Numbered from the stretch's first letter, positions 33,794 through 44,739 are shown. The stretch: 64,000 nucleotides of DNA from Ixodes scapularis (GCF_016920785.2 NW_024609879.1:12153145-12217144), one strand, 5' to 3'. Translations and numbers: made by a program. Notes: generated by a model not told the origin, from the sequence alone.

Positions 33794-35812
33794 TCACGAC
33801 ACCTTGCCCTTAGGAGTTGTCCTTTGACATTGGTCGCACGAGTTGACGAACCGCTTCACATCGCCTTGAACTCCCGGCCAGTAGAACTCCCCAAGGATGC
33901 GGTGGCTTGTTTTCTCCACGCCTTGATGCCCCGCCAGTATTCCGTCGTGAGCCATGCTCAGGACAGTGTCCCGGAGGCCCCGGGGAACGACCAACTGGTG
34001 GTATTCTCGCTCGCCCGGCGTCCGGAAAACCCGGAAAAGCAACCCCCTCTGCATGACGTACTCATACGTGTTGCCACTTTTCCGCCATCTCCAGACCTTC
34101 CCCACGCGTTCAAAACAGCTCCTCAGGGTATTGTCTTTCCTCTGATCCTCCGCCAGTTTCTCGGGCTTCTCAGGTTCGCCGCCGATCAGCGGGACCCGAA
34201 GGGGAGTACTCGTCTTTTTCTTCTGCTTGTTGCTCCTTGTCTCCACAGCTGCGGTGACGGGGGATGCTTCCTCTTCCTCTCCACTCCCCCTGGGTGGCTC
34301 TCCTGCATTCTCTGCCTTGGGCAGGTTCCAACTCTGATCGGGGTCTCCCGGGGCGCGAACGTTCGGGATGTTTGCGAGGATGACATCATAAAGCGGGTTC
34401 TCCATGCACTTGGCGATTAGGTCCCCCGTGAAAAAGGGCGTGTCCACGTGCACCCTTGCCTCAGGCAGGATTCGCACAGTGCCGTCTACTAGATAGACGG
34501 GACTCGACTCTCCCGTCAGATCGGCCTCAGTGATCAAACTTCTGCGCACCACCACAGTATTACAGCCCGTGTCCCTTAGGACGCTAACTGTCTTGCCTTG
34601 TATTTTCCCTGCCGTGACCGGCATATTCGTCATCAGCGGCCCCGGCTCCGACACCGCGTTCAGGACGGGTACTTTCGTCCCATCCTTAAGCTCCACGTAG
34701 CCCCCTTGAATACAACTTGCGGTTGTATTTCGCGACTCTAGGGTCTCCCTGAGACAGGAAACCTTGTTCTTCTCATGGGGCCTACTCCAACACTGGCTTG
34801 CTGCGTGTCCTGTCTCTCCGCATTGTCGGCACGCGATGGGCTTCTTGGTGGAAAAGCCGGCCCTGCAGTCAGCCGCCAGATGTCCAGTTTTATCACATAG
34901 GAAGCATCTCCTTGGCGGGCGCGAGCTCCCCGAAGGCCTTGCACCTTGCTTGGCCCGTGTCGCTTCGTCAGCCCCACCACCCTTGCCGTGAGTCTCCTGC
35001 TGTTGTGCCTCTAAGTACCGGTCAGCCAGCTCTGCCATGTCGCCCAGTTCCTTACCCTTCCTTTCCCGGAGGAACAAAGACAATTTTGGGGGGGCTCCGC
35101 GAATAAACTGCTCGGTGAGCAACAGGTTTCTTAAGGCGTCAAAATCCTTCGCCGTCTCTGACAGATCGACCCACCGATCGAGAAGGCTGGCCAACCTGGC
35201 AGCAAACTGGGTACCCGTCTCCCCTTTTTCCGGCTTCGCGTCCCTGAACTTCTCCCGGAAGCCCTCGGCTGTCAGGCGGAACCTCTGAAGGCGCGCTTTT
35301 TTAACTTTGTCGTAGTCAGCCGAGTCTTCCGGGATCAGTCGCGAAAACACCCGGAGCGCCTCTCCGGTGAGGCAGACGCTAAGTGCGATGGCCCACTGCT
35401 CCCGTGGCCATCGCTGTTCCGTGGCCAGCCTCTCAAATCTCAGAAGGTACGCGTCCAAATCGTCCCTCTCTTCATTGAATGCTGGCAACCAGCGCTGGGG
35501 GCTCTTTCCCAGAGTTTGCCTGGCCCCCTCGGTTCCTCCACCTGGTGCTGGCGGAGGCGTCGCCGCGTTCTGGGCTTCTCGTAGTTTGATCTGGGCCTCT
35601 TCGAGCTTTACTCTCAGCTCCAGCGATCGAAACTCGGCATCTTCTCGGGCTCGAGCCTCTTCCTTGGCTGAATTTCTTTCTTCAGCCCTTGCTTCTCTCT
35701 CTAGGGCCTTTTCTCTTTCGCCCCTCGCCCGCTCGGAGTCTACCCATTCCTTGAGGGCTGAACCTTCGAGCCCGAGCTGCTTTCCGTACGAAATAAGGTC
35801 GCCTATCTCCAT
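33794..35812 (-). CDS. Gag - protease - integrase zinc finger (one 672-codon frame)
   Basis: The first ATG is at 35,812, about 140 bp after the primer-binding site. Residues 25-82 are a charged, probably coiled-coil stretch rich in Glu/Arg/Ala. About 105-275 is a capsid-like Gag region (WLPAFNEERDDLDAYLLRFE; DRWVDLSE). Two CCHC zinc knuckles lie at 303-316 (CFLCDKTGHLAADC) and 328-341 (CRQCGETGHAASQC). A retropepsin-like site DTG is at 414-416, with a later LYDVILANI segment fitting the protease fold. The integrase HHCC finger closes the frame (H622, H629, C659, C662). Gag and pol are therefore read as one frame, with no frameshift between them. Gag builds the particle and binds RNA, the protease would cut the polyprotein, and the finger belongs to integrase. 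A TGA ends the frame inside integrase. The long plus-strand frames here are antisense shadows. Confidence 0.92.
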   Translation of the reverse strand: MEIGDLISYGKQLGLEGSALKEWVDSERARGEREKALEREARAEERNSAKEEARAREDAEFRSLELRVKLEEAQIKLREAQNAATPPPAPGGGTEGARQTLGKSPQRWLPAFNEERDDLDAYLLRFERLATEQRWPREQWAIALSVCLTGEALRVFSRLIPEDSADYDKVKKARLQRFRLTAEGFREKFRDAKPEKGETGTQFAARLASLLDRWVDLSETAKDFDALRNLLLTEQFIRGAPPKLSLFLRERKGKELGDMAELADRYLEAQQQETHGKGGGADEATRAKQGARPSGSSRPPRRCFLCDKTGHLAADCRAGFSTKKPIACRQCGETGHAASQCWSRPHEKNKVSCLRETLESRNTTASCIQGGYVELKDGTKVPVLNAVSEPGPLMTNMPVTAGKIQGKTVSVLRDTGCNTVVVRRSLITEADLTGESSPVYLVDGTVRILPEARVHVDTPFFTGDLIAKCMENPLYDVILANIPNVRAPGDPDQSWNLPKAENAGEPPRGSGEEEEASPVTAAVETRSNKQKKKTSTPLRVPLIGGEPEKPEKLAEDQRKDNTLRSCFERVGKVWRWRKSGNTYEYVMQRGLLFRVFRTPGEREYHQLVVPRGLRDTVLSMAHDGILAGHQGVEKTSHRILGEFYWPGVQGDVKRFVNSCDQCQRTTPKGKVS

Positions 35813-35949
35813 GTTTCTGTCGCACCAGGCAATCCGTTACGCGACAAGGCTCCCTTCAACAATCCAGAAATCACTATCCGTTCTAAAGAAGCTGTTTCTA
35901 TGCTCGGCTCTCTCTCTCGTTATGGAAACCTCTCCACCGTGGTCAGCAA
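35813..35949 (-). other. 5' leader of the retrotransposon
   Basis: This untranslated stretch of about 140 bp lies between the primer-binding site and the gag ATG. It holds no other recognised signal; a packaging signal would be expected here but cannot be seen by eye. Confidence 0.6.
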
Positions 35950-35967
35950 GTCCTGTCGCGGACGCCA
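35950..35967 (-). promoter_or_regulatory. Primer-binding site
   Basis: On the minus strand, TGGCGTCCGCGACAGGAC starts five bases after the 5' LTR. Its TGG pairs with a tRNA CCA end. The sequence resembles the tRNA-Arg-type primer sites I remember from some insect gypsy elements, but the primer tRNA was not checked. Confidence 0.75.
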
Positions 35968-35972
35968 ATTTA

Positions 35973-36962
35973 TGTCACAGGAATGCGGTAGGCCTCCCGA
36001 GTAACGATGTGAAAGAAGGGGACCGCTGACCGAGCGATAGGGCCACGCTCTGGTGGAGAGTATTACCAGTGAAGAGAGACGGAGGCGTGTGTCGGATATG
36101 TAAATGACGTTTAATTTGACAGGGCTTTAGTAGATAATTAGGCGCTATATAGTATGCGAAAATCACGTAGCCATCAAACGGCAGATAGCACAGGTACACA
36201 CAGTATAACGGTTTACAATTTCATGCTCGGGGTTGCCTAGACAGTACTAGAAAAATACTAAGTTTAAGAGAGTCCAAATGGTAAACAACAATAGGAGAAT
36301 AGGTGAGTGCAAAGAAAAAGTCTCATCTGGCGTAGAGGTGCTGGCGTCTCCCTGCGCGGTCCGTCCGAGGTGGAGAAATTCCGGCGGGTGGCTTGGCACA
36401 CCGTGGGCGCGGCTCACTGGCCCCGCACGCCCACCTTTTGCGGTCGCACACTCACTGGAAGCTTCGTCCGGTGCCTGGCGTGGGGCCGTCGACAGGGTCT
36501 CGCCGCATCCTTCGACGTCGCGATGCGTCCGTCTGCCTTAGAGTTCTCTCTCGCACTGTCAGTCCTGGCGACCCCGCGGTTCCCGCACTCTCTTTGTTCC
36601 CACGGTAGGTTGTTGCCCCCTCGGTCTGACCCCTGACCCTAAAGCAGGGTTCTTCTAAACACTAAGACCCGCCAGGCAATGCGAGCGCTGACGAAAAAAC
36701 ACATTCCAACAGCGAGCCGCCAGCTCGCCTCGTAAATCTGGGGCTGCAGAGACGGGTGTACCCCCCAAAACCACTCTACGTTGTGTATACCAAGAAACAC
36801 CGAACATGCGGTCGCTTCAACGAAGCGCTCCCTGCGTAACCTGACACGCGCCTGGCCGCGAGCTCATCCGCCGAAGGCGGTCGTCTACTTCCTTGGCCAT
36901 TATTCTTCCGCAGGCGTCAGCACGACCCCCGTCGGTTTCTAGAACAGCCGGTTTCTGTGACA
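35973..36962 (-). repeat. 5' LTR (990 bp)
   Basis: This is the copy upstream of gag in transcription sense. It has the same length and TGTCACAG...TGTGACA ends as the 3' LTR, with about nine differences. A TATATAG motif near 36,143-36,156 (minus strand) is a possible TATA box. It is followed directly by AAGTT, the target duplication. Confidence 0.97.
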
Positions 36963-37400
36963 AAGTTCGACGGGCATTTTAACCGGAGACTTCTGCGAGC
37001 GAAGCGGCATCTCACGAACCGGGTGCGACTTACGCCACAGTGGCACGGTGATCGCCACCGTCTGCCCCTTAGTATTCAATGCCAATTCAGTGAGACACCC
37101 CAACGCTGAAGCATTCCCGACATCGGGTGTAGGTCTGCGCTAAACACAGTACACCGAGGAAAATGGAGGTGTTGCGAAGGGCCGACCGAAAACCACGCTG
37201 CTACCACTGCATTAGGCCGACCTCGTCTACCGGAGCTACCCGTACCAATGAATTGGCCTGCGCGGGTTCGTGCCGAACGACCCTCGACCACGTCTCGAGG
37301 AGCGACCGCGGGACATTGAGCATGATTTTCGGTGGCCTTTGTCCCTGGTGTCAACGTTACCCCGAAGCTCCTGATCCCCATCACCTCGACGGGAGGTAAG
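36963..37400 (+). pseudogene. Ty3/gypsy gag remnant, gypsy B, part 2 (zinc-knuckle region)
   Basis: The plus strand from about 37,160 reads a REVLRRADRKPRCYHC-like start and, in a shifted frame, an RPGHVY segment and GLRGFVPNDPRPRLEERPRD. This is a CCHC zinc-knuckle region with its C-terminal tail, as in arthropod gypsy Gag proteins. It continues the Gag that breaks off at 30,044. Frame changes and stops show that it is dead. The AAGTT at 36,963-36,967 is the duplicated target of the inserted element. Confidence 0.6.
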
Positions 37401-39765
37401 CACGACAAACCAGGTGAGCGGCAATGCAATGACAGTTGATTCGGTGCCGGTTGTCGTCCAAGGGCGATACTTAATAATTTGCTTACACCAATTATCTGTG
37501 CTCACTCTACAAAGCACACCATTTTTAACTTTGAGGGATAATGCCGCTGAGTGACTTGAAGAAGTAGAATGGTTGGTTGTTCTCAAAAATAGACACCAAG
37601 CATCACCCGTCTTCACTTTGCCACACAAGATGTAAGCAAGTTGCAGTGGTCGCGGGATGCAGAAGAAATCGCCAGTACGGAATCGAAGTGAAATTGCTTG
37701 GATAGCAAGCAAACATCTGTGCCAGCCATCAAGTTAACGGTACAGCAAAAGGCATAGTCGCGTAAGCACTACATGCCCCAGCTTGCTGCATAGACACACA
37801 AAACTACCAGGAAAATTTCCGGATTAAAAGCCACCTCTGCAGCTTCAGTGCATCAGATGTCAGTGGCGGCACATGACGTATGATTACAAGACGGCATCAG
37901 TCAGTCAAAGTTGCCACTTGACCAAACTGAACACCGGTGTGCTAAGAGCGTCATTAACCAACAAGGAGAACAGGTACTACGACTGAACGCCTGACACGTG
38001 AGTGTCGCAGAATGTACTCGTTATAGAAGCATTTGGTAAGAATCAATCATTATGTAATCAAGTGGAAATAAACATATTTGACTCACAGACCAAATAAACA
38101 TATTTCAGCATGATTTATGCCTTTAGAGTCTCTACACCAACAAGTGCACTCACTGCATGCGCTGGCCCTTTTAAGGACACTCGCATCTCTGACCCTTCAA
38201 CATTAATTAATGGTACATACCAGACATGCAGACTTGTTGCATGGGGCTGCACTCGTTCCACCTCTCCTGAACATGTGGTGCATCCAAAAACCAACTTCAG
38301 GGATGGGAATATGTTATTTATTCATTTATTCCCTCCAGGGGCCTTCGTAGGCATTGCGAAGAGAATACTTAAAGCTACACACGTGATAATAACATCAAAG
38401 CACACTGACAAGAATGAGCACAAAAAGGGCCCAGCTACTGAAAGTAAGTACTATTCTCGTAAGCAATAATTATTGCTGTAACTTGTTAATTGCAAAAATA
38501 AACACACCTCTGAGCATCTCGCTTAATAGTATGTGTTGATGCATTGTTATATAGCAGGCCACTTTCTATACGGGTGACACGATAGACTCTTTGCAAAATC
38601 CTAGCAAGCAACACAACTGCCACCATTTATTTTTTTATTTTTTTGCGGCGTAAAGCACATGAGTGGGTTCCAGTTTACGTCGAACGCTAATGCAGTATTC
38701 AAGTCCAGTAGGCGCTGAGCCGAGTTCAAGGTGATGGCTGACATAACATACTTGTAGAACAAATACCCAAAGTATGAAGGCTTTGGGTAACTAATGTAGT
38801 AGGTACTGTAGTTCGCTTCATCACAATTTGGCAAACGGGGAGGGCTACAGTCTCGGCGAGTCAGTATGCACGTTGGACAGAGAGACACATGTCAACATAT
38901 CATCAGAGTGCTCGTCTGCACAAATTTCCGACACACCTTCACTCCGTCTCTCTGATTGACTCGAGGGGGCTGTAGAGGTTGCGCTTTCCCAAGTTACGGT
39001 GAAACGAAGTATACGCAGCCGACACTTTTGAAAAAAGTCAGAAGAGACTGAAAGGAATGGTAGTCAAAATGTTTCGAAGAAACTGCTCTTCGAGCGAGGG
39101 ATGAACACAAATACGAGTCGCCTTGTCCAGGTAATTAAAACAAGTAAATAATTGGCCGACTAATACAATGCACTCTTGATGAAAAAAAAAGTATTGCTGC
39201 AATAAATCCTACGAAAAAGAAAAAAAAAGTGCAGTTAATCTTCGATTTCTGAGTTGCGTCACATTTGACGAATTTCTGATATGTCTGGTTTTAACGGTGG
39301 ACCTCTAACAAGTGGGGCTGCATTTTTTTTTAATTCTAGATGTTAGAATGATGGATTAGACAACCTTCTAAGAGGAGTATGATTATGCACATGGAAGTTG
39401 CTCTGGACTATTAATACCGATTGGAAAGGTAAAGAGTTTACTAATACTAATTTCTGAGGGATATCGGATGCAACATTTTGTGCCCCGATCAATCAAGAAT
39501 GTGTAGACTTGCTGTGTTCTGAGTTCCTAAAGTACAAATAAACTGTTTTATGGACATAACGTATGAGTTCGCGTGCGCGTCGATTAAACGCGCCCTGCAA
39601 GGGCTAATGGAATAAAACAGCGCGAAGATAGAAATAGAAAGAGACAAACCAGAAAGGACGGAGCGCTGACTCGCAACTACGGCTTCTTTACTCAACGAAA
39701 AAGGGAAAGACAAAGAGAAAGAAAAAAAGATAAAAATATACAGAAAAAGAAGACGAAAAAAGACA
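37401..39765. other. Unassigned stretch
   Basis: No supported gene. A plus-strand frame of 119 codons (38,110-38,469) and a minus-strand frame of 158 codons (37,712-37,236) overlap gag remains or show no recognised motif. Confidence 0.4.
38300..38365 (-). repeat. Possible LINE 3' tail
   Basis: On the minus strand, AATGCCTACGAAGGCCCCTG is followed by a short stretch ending in (AATA)n. It resembles the simple-repeat tail seen at the LINE end at 20.43 kb, but no coding part is attached. Confidence 0.25.
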
Positions 39766-40390
39766 TTACTGTACGCAATCGCACGCGTACTTTTCACCGA
39801 TGGTAGCTGACGACGGCACGTGCTGGACCCTCATTGTCAACTTCAGGAATTCCAGCTCCTTGCCTGACAACGCCACTGATGCTGCGCTGATACACTTTTT
39901 TGCTCTACTCTGGATGTGGAAGGCCTCCAGCACCTCGCGTGTCACTTTGTCCCTGTGTCGTCCCAAGATGGTGGTGGCACTAAAAAACGGCTCGCACAGG
40001 CACTCTTCGCAGTGAACCGATAGGTGTCCTCCCACAGTCGCTCCGAGGGAGTACCTGTGTTCGCGGAGCCTTTCATTCAGGCACCGTACCGTTTGTCCCA
40101 CGTAGGTGCAGCCGCACGAGAGGGGGATACTGTAGGCTACTCCCGTGGCACATGGGACGAACGGCCTGGCGTGCTTCTTGCTACACTTGTTTCTTGCGAT
40201 TCCCAATGCCTTCGCCTAAACTCTGGGGCAGATGTGGCTCATTTTTTTGTGGTGCGGAGAAAACCACTGCGATTCCATATCGTTTTCCAACATTTTTTAA
40301 ATTGTGAGAAATCCTGTGTAGGTACGGGATAACTACAGGTCGCTTGCGTTCTACATCCCGTTCTTTCCACAGTTTCTGTGGCATCGGAGG
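39766..40390 (-). pseudogene. Penelope-like element fragment with GIY-YIG endonuclease
   Basis: Two minus-strand frames follow each other. The upstream one (40,384-40,181) reads VVIPYLHRISHNLKNVGKRY and GIAVVFSAPQK, the connector that follows RT in Penelope-like proteins. After a frameshift near 40,210, the downstream one (40,206-39,766, 146 codons) has a Cys/His linker (NKCSKKHARPFVPC) and then GVAYSIPLSCGCTYVGQTVR and CLNERLREH. The latter is the GIY-YIG nuclease core with its usual Arg and Glu-His. This endonuclease nicks target DNA for element insertion. The RT part is missing, so the copy is 5'-truncated. The 146-codon frame itself has no stop. Confidence 0.82.
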
Positions 40391-42385
40391 AGAAGATAAG
40401 TGTTAGCGTGCATAGATTGATAAGTGTTCAACGTGTACCAGCACTCACGCACCTCGCCGCACTTGGGAACAGCGAGGTAAGCCACCATTATGGAAGTTAG
40501 CCAAGAAACTAAAGGAACCCCACACCCAACTATCAAAGCAAAAATGAAAAAAGGATCCACTAGTTACTCTAGCACTGAAGTGAACCCAATTAGGGAGCAA
40601 AACAAAACTAACCCCTGTCCTGTTTCAGGGTGCCACGGAAAATGTTAGGACAAGTCAACATAGCGCTTCCGTCCACGTTACTTTACGTCACGACCGCTTA
40701 AAGAACCTGTGCAACGATTTTAACGTTGAAAAAATTGGCATCTTCAACTTTTGAGATTGTTCACCTTGTCACAATGGACAAAAACACGCCTCTTTCCTTC
40801 AAAATGTTGCAATTCAGCCATGTAATCACGAGGCAAACATTAGAATATTCCCCGACCTGCAGCCGCGAGCGGCAGCCATGAGAACAACGCGGCAAGACGT
40901 CAATGGGGGTCTTGTAAAAAGGTAGCAAGTTGTGCGAATGCCTGTTCGATAAAAAGTAAATTTTCTATAAATTTTCTTGTTCCAACATAAATATAAACGC
41001 GTCAAAAACCTGGTATCATCGTCAAAACGTTTGTTGTACGAAGTTTTAGTGGCGCCGCCTATCCTAGGTTCACAAAACCGTCAGCTCTATCTGCTACCGC
41101 GAACAGCCGCCAGACGTTGAGGGGGTTGCGGGACAGAGCCAGACGGGGATGGCCGGACCCGGACGAGACTTTCCTCCTTTCACCACATTGTTCGCGCTGC
41201 GCCCGCCAGCACGTGGTCAAGCGGTCGCGAGCGGATGAGTTCTCGCTGCTCATTGATGGCTCTAGAGAGAGAGCTCCACCGGAACTCCGCCATGGACGTC
41301 ACACCGCACGTGACTCGGAAGATGGTGAAGGAGTTGAGAGGTTCCGAAAACGTCAATCTTTGTCCATTTTTTAAAATAAAAATTAGGACATGCAGGCAGA
41401 AGTGTTTTTTTTTTTTGTTGTTATTTACTACAAAAAGGTCGAGACTCCAACTCCCAAATTATTTAAGCAAAGCAATGAAAGTGTTGCGAAGCTCTTTTAA
41501 GGTAGCTTTGATATCGATTCCAACAGAAACGTTTTCCTAGCTTACGTTATGTTACGACCGCTTACGACCGCTCACAACAGCCTACGACGCAAGTCACCAG
41601 GACATCCCTGCATCAAATGAATTGTTGCGACCGGTTGATGGAGTAGTTTTGCACCCGACATATAAAACGCGAATGCCCCGGTGACTCATCACATAACGTA
41701 ACAAATAGAAAGCTAACGCCCCTGTGTGAATTGACCATTACACGGTCGTAGATAGGCGTAACGTAACACAACGTAAGAAAATGGCGCTGTGTGAGGGGGC
41801 CTTATAAAGCCGTACTTCGGTGATTTTTATCTACCCATTCTAAAAATGATTTGTGAAAGTCCGGTTGCTTCAATATTGAGTTTTCTTGAAGATTCACTAG
41901 GACTTCACGAGCACTTGAACATAAAATCGAGCGGATGTGCTTCACGGTTTTGATTCGAACATCCCTGTGAATGCAGTTGTACGCTACATTCACCCCTAAA
42001 CTGAAAGTGCGGTGGAAACTGTATTCGTTGTCTGAGTTAATATATCGGTGATGCACTAGTGATTAAATCCTCCTCGAATGCCCCTGAGTGGAAAGGTGAG
42101 TTTTGGCGGCGTAAGGCAGGCACTTTAATGATTTAGCAAGTATGTAACTTCTGCACCTTGTTCCAGCTTAAGTCCAGATGCAGCCGACGCTTCGAGCTAA
42201 TCGGAACAATAAGCAGCGTCAAACGCGCAAGTCACTGGGCCTTTTCTATTTATGATTTGGTGTAGTGATGATAGGACACCTGCATCAACATGACGAACAC
42301 CGTGATGGTGAGCTTTTGATGCTGTCTGACTGGTCCCATGAATCATCTCGTTAGCGTGAGCTGCGTCTTAATTTCAGGTGAAAGA
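40391..42385. other. Unassigned stretch
   Basis: No recognised gene. GC content is higher at about 41,080-41,330. The repeated TTACGTTA/ACGACCGCTTA-type words near 40,675, 41,540 and 41,760 suggest an old TIR element without clear ends. Confidence 0.35.
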
Positions 42386-42390
42386 AGGTA

Positions 42391-42675
42391 TAGCGTCCTG
42401 TCACCTCTGCGCTGGAACAAGTATAATAAAAAAATTATATATTTATCAATGCACATCTCGCTTAATATTGACACCAACATCTTGGGGGACGCTTAAGCTT
42501 CGCCTTTAAGAGTGAAACTTTGTAGCAAAAGTACAGCGTCCTGTTAGCTTAATGGTGGACGGAGTATAATAGAAAATATACGTATTTATCAATGCACATC
42601 TCGCTTAATATTGACACCAAAATCTTGGGGGACTCTTAAGCTTCGCCTTTAAGAGTTAAACGTTGTAGCGAAACA
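42391..42675 (+). repeat. Tandem duplication, period about 143 bp (2 copies)
   Basis: AGCGTCCTGT recurs at 42,392 and 42,535. From there both copies run through ATTTATCAATGCACATCTCG, CTTAATATTGACACCAA, ATCTTGGGGGAC and TTAAGCTTCGCCTTTAAGAG. The second copy leads directly into the tRNA-like unit at 42,722. Confidence 0.85.
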
Positions 42676-42721
42676 TATAAACGTATAAGCTCGCTCTCGG
42701 TCCTAAGCCTTGCAAAAGTGT

Positions 42722-42900
42722 CTGGCGTGGCCTATACAGTAGCGTGTCTGGCTCGCAAACGAATGGTCGTAGGTTAGAATCCCACATAAAATTCACGAAA
42801 TATTTTTAAGGCAAATTATTAACTTTATAGAGTTGAATCACTTAAGACATGCGGCGACTATAAATTAGCACTACACGTTTTGCTTTTAATCACTTACTTT
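42722..42900 (+). repeat. tRNA-derived SINE-like unit
   Basis: GGCGTGGCCTATACAGTAGC (box A-like), followed by CTCGCAAACGAATGGTCGTA and GGTTAGAATCCCA (box B-like, one change from GGTTCGAATCC), has the layout of a tRNA gene. It lacks a proper cloverleaf 3' half and runs on into unrelated AT-rich sequence. That pattern is usual for tRNA-derived SINEs transcribed by RNA polymerase III. Confidence 0.5.
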
Positions 42901-44730
42901 CCACACGTGACGTCACGTTCCACGTGAACGTTATTGGTTGTTTGTAATTCACGCGCGAGGTCATGTGGCTGTAACATCATGATCCTATCAACCAATCAGG
43001 TTGTTTTACACTCCGCTTTTTATCGCTATGCGCTCGCTAAAATGCCATCTTATTTTTTTCTTGTCGCACTTGCCGGAGAACTCAAGAGCTCTTCACGATT
43101 AGCAAACACTCTCTTCCTGCGCTTGAATGATTGTGATGCGATGCGTAAGGCACTATTTTGTACGTCAAACGCGGCAGCACTAATGAAATAAGAAACAGCA
43201 AATTCGAAAGAAGGCCCTTGAGAAGGCAATGTCGAGGAGGTCGACGTAGTTGAAAACCCGCGCGTGGAAATATCGATCAAGATTGATATTCCATGTGCCG
43301 TGAAATTTGAGAACAGAAGAGGAATTTTCTAGAAAGTTGGCAGTGCGCTAGCCGCTAACTAGCCAATTGAGCTCGTGTTCTTTGATATTGCATGAGGCCG
43401 TATATATTATCATTTTCCTGAAGTCCGTCGTTGAATGAATGCAAACGTAGGTTCAATAAAGACCCAGTCATAGTTTTTCCTCCAGCTCCCTGTGTAATCG
43501 TATCAGCAGAAACGTGGGAAAAGCAATGTCCAGATAAATACTGAGCTCACACAAACTGTTTTTTTTTTCACTTCCGGTGCCAATATATCATATAATCATG
43601 TAATTCTAGCAAATTTATTACATGCAATATTGATTGTCTGTGGTGGTGGGAAAGCTTGTTTCTAAGTGTCTGTAATTCCGGCAATTATTGAAAATAATAA
43701 ACTAAGCAACGATATATTTTTAGGCACTTAAGTTTCGGTAATTAACCTTTCATGGGCGGTTGTAAATATACTTTCAACCACTCTTTATCTTTGCTGGGCT
43801 CAAGGGAAGGTGAATTCCAAGGTTCCCACCATTGTACTGTTTCGCCAGCTAGCGAAATCTTGTAAAATTTTTTTGCATGTGCTAGTACCATATGGCGGTT
43901 AAAAAACAAAGCTAAACTTTTCCGGAACATTCCCGCGCAATGCGGTTTGAGGCCTTTGTATTTGTTAGGCAGGCTTCTGGTATCTGCTGACGATCAGAGC
44001 TTTAGAAACAATGCAACCTTCGAGCTTACAAATTAGGTATTCTGAACAATCGACTGAATATGAATAGTTGAAAGCACATGTGCCGCAAACAACCGTGTCC
44101 GTATTTCTCTAAGTGGAAAGTATTGTCGCCGTGGCATAGGAGAAACTCACTCCCACGCAGTTTTCGGAGCTTGAGTTTTTGAAAGAAACAGGCATTTTAA
44201 TTTTTAAACGGCTTTGAGAACGAAGAGAAAACATTGAGTTGCAAAAACGTGATCTTAAGCTCCTGTTATTACTTTCTTACAAAAATAAGAGTAATTGTTT
44301 GACTATATTTGAGCAGCGACTGGGCCATGAAATGCAGGCTGCCTACCTTAACATTCCTTTCGTGCTTTGTGAAAAAAAAACAACGAAACTTGGCACATAA
44401 CTCTTATTAAAATACTTTTAATCAAAGAGGAAAAACAAAATACTCCATGTCAACCACAACTCTAAAAAAGTCGCCCATGAGAGGGACGAAGTAGATGAAC
44501 AGTAACGCGCTTACGTATTGTTACGTAAATCAAGACCGTTTATAAACCCCAGCTTTCGGCGCCCAACGTTCGTCGCCATTTTCCATTTTTCTCACGCTCT
44601 ATTTGCGTAATCCTTTTCGTCGTCTTCTCATTCGTAGCAACCACATTACACTCCTCCCGATAACACAAGGACCTTAGACCGAGGTGCTACAGAAATATAC
44701 AGTCGGGTTTAGAGGGAACCAGCGGATCAA
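42901..44730. other. Unassigned AT-rich stretch
   Basis: Short frames only; no repeat or domain recognised. Confidence 0.4.
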
Positions 44731-44739
44731 AATAAACTA

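Larger units (their letters stand above)
30045..36962 (-). mobile_element. Complete LTR retrotransposon, Ty3/gypsy class with integrase upstream of RT
   Basis: The 6,918-bp element has two 990-bp LTRs with TGTCACAG...TGTGACA ends, flanked on both sides by AAGTT (30,040-30,044 and 36,963-36,967). It is transcribed leftward. Reading 5' to 3' it has the 5' LTR, a primer-binding site, Gag with two zinc knuckles, a DTG protease, the integrase HHCC finger, integrase core and GPY/F-like module, RT, RNase H, a purine tract and the 3' LTR. Integrase before RT is the order of Ty1/copia elements, but the RT, RNase H and GPY/F sequences are of Ty3/gypsy type. Such a combination is known for Gmr1-like elements, first described from deuterostomes. 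No env-like frame follows RNase H. One in-frame stop and two frameshifts break pol, so this copy is not autonomous as assembled. The LTRs differ at about nine sites, which indicates a recent insertion. Confidence 0.93.

Noticed and set aside
33418..36029. Several long plus-strand frames (up to 220 codons)
   Set aside because: They are antisense shadows of the Gag-Pol frames and show no domain.
42722..42790. Functional tRNA gene
   Set aside because: Box A and box B words are present, but box B is mutated and no complete cloverleaf with a 3' acceptor strand can be drawn.
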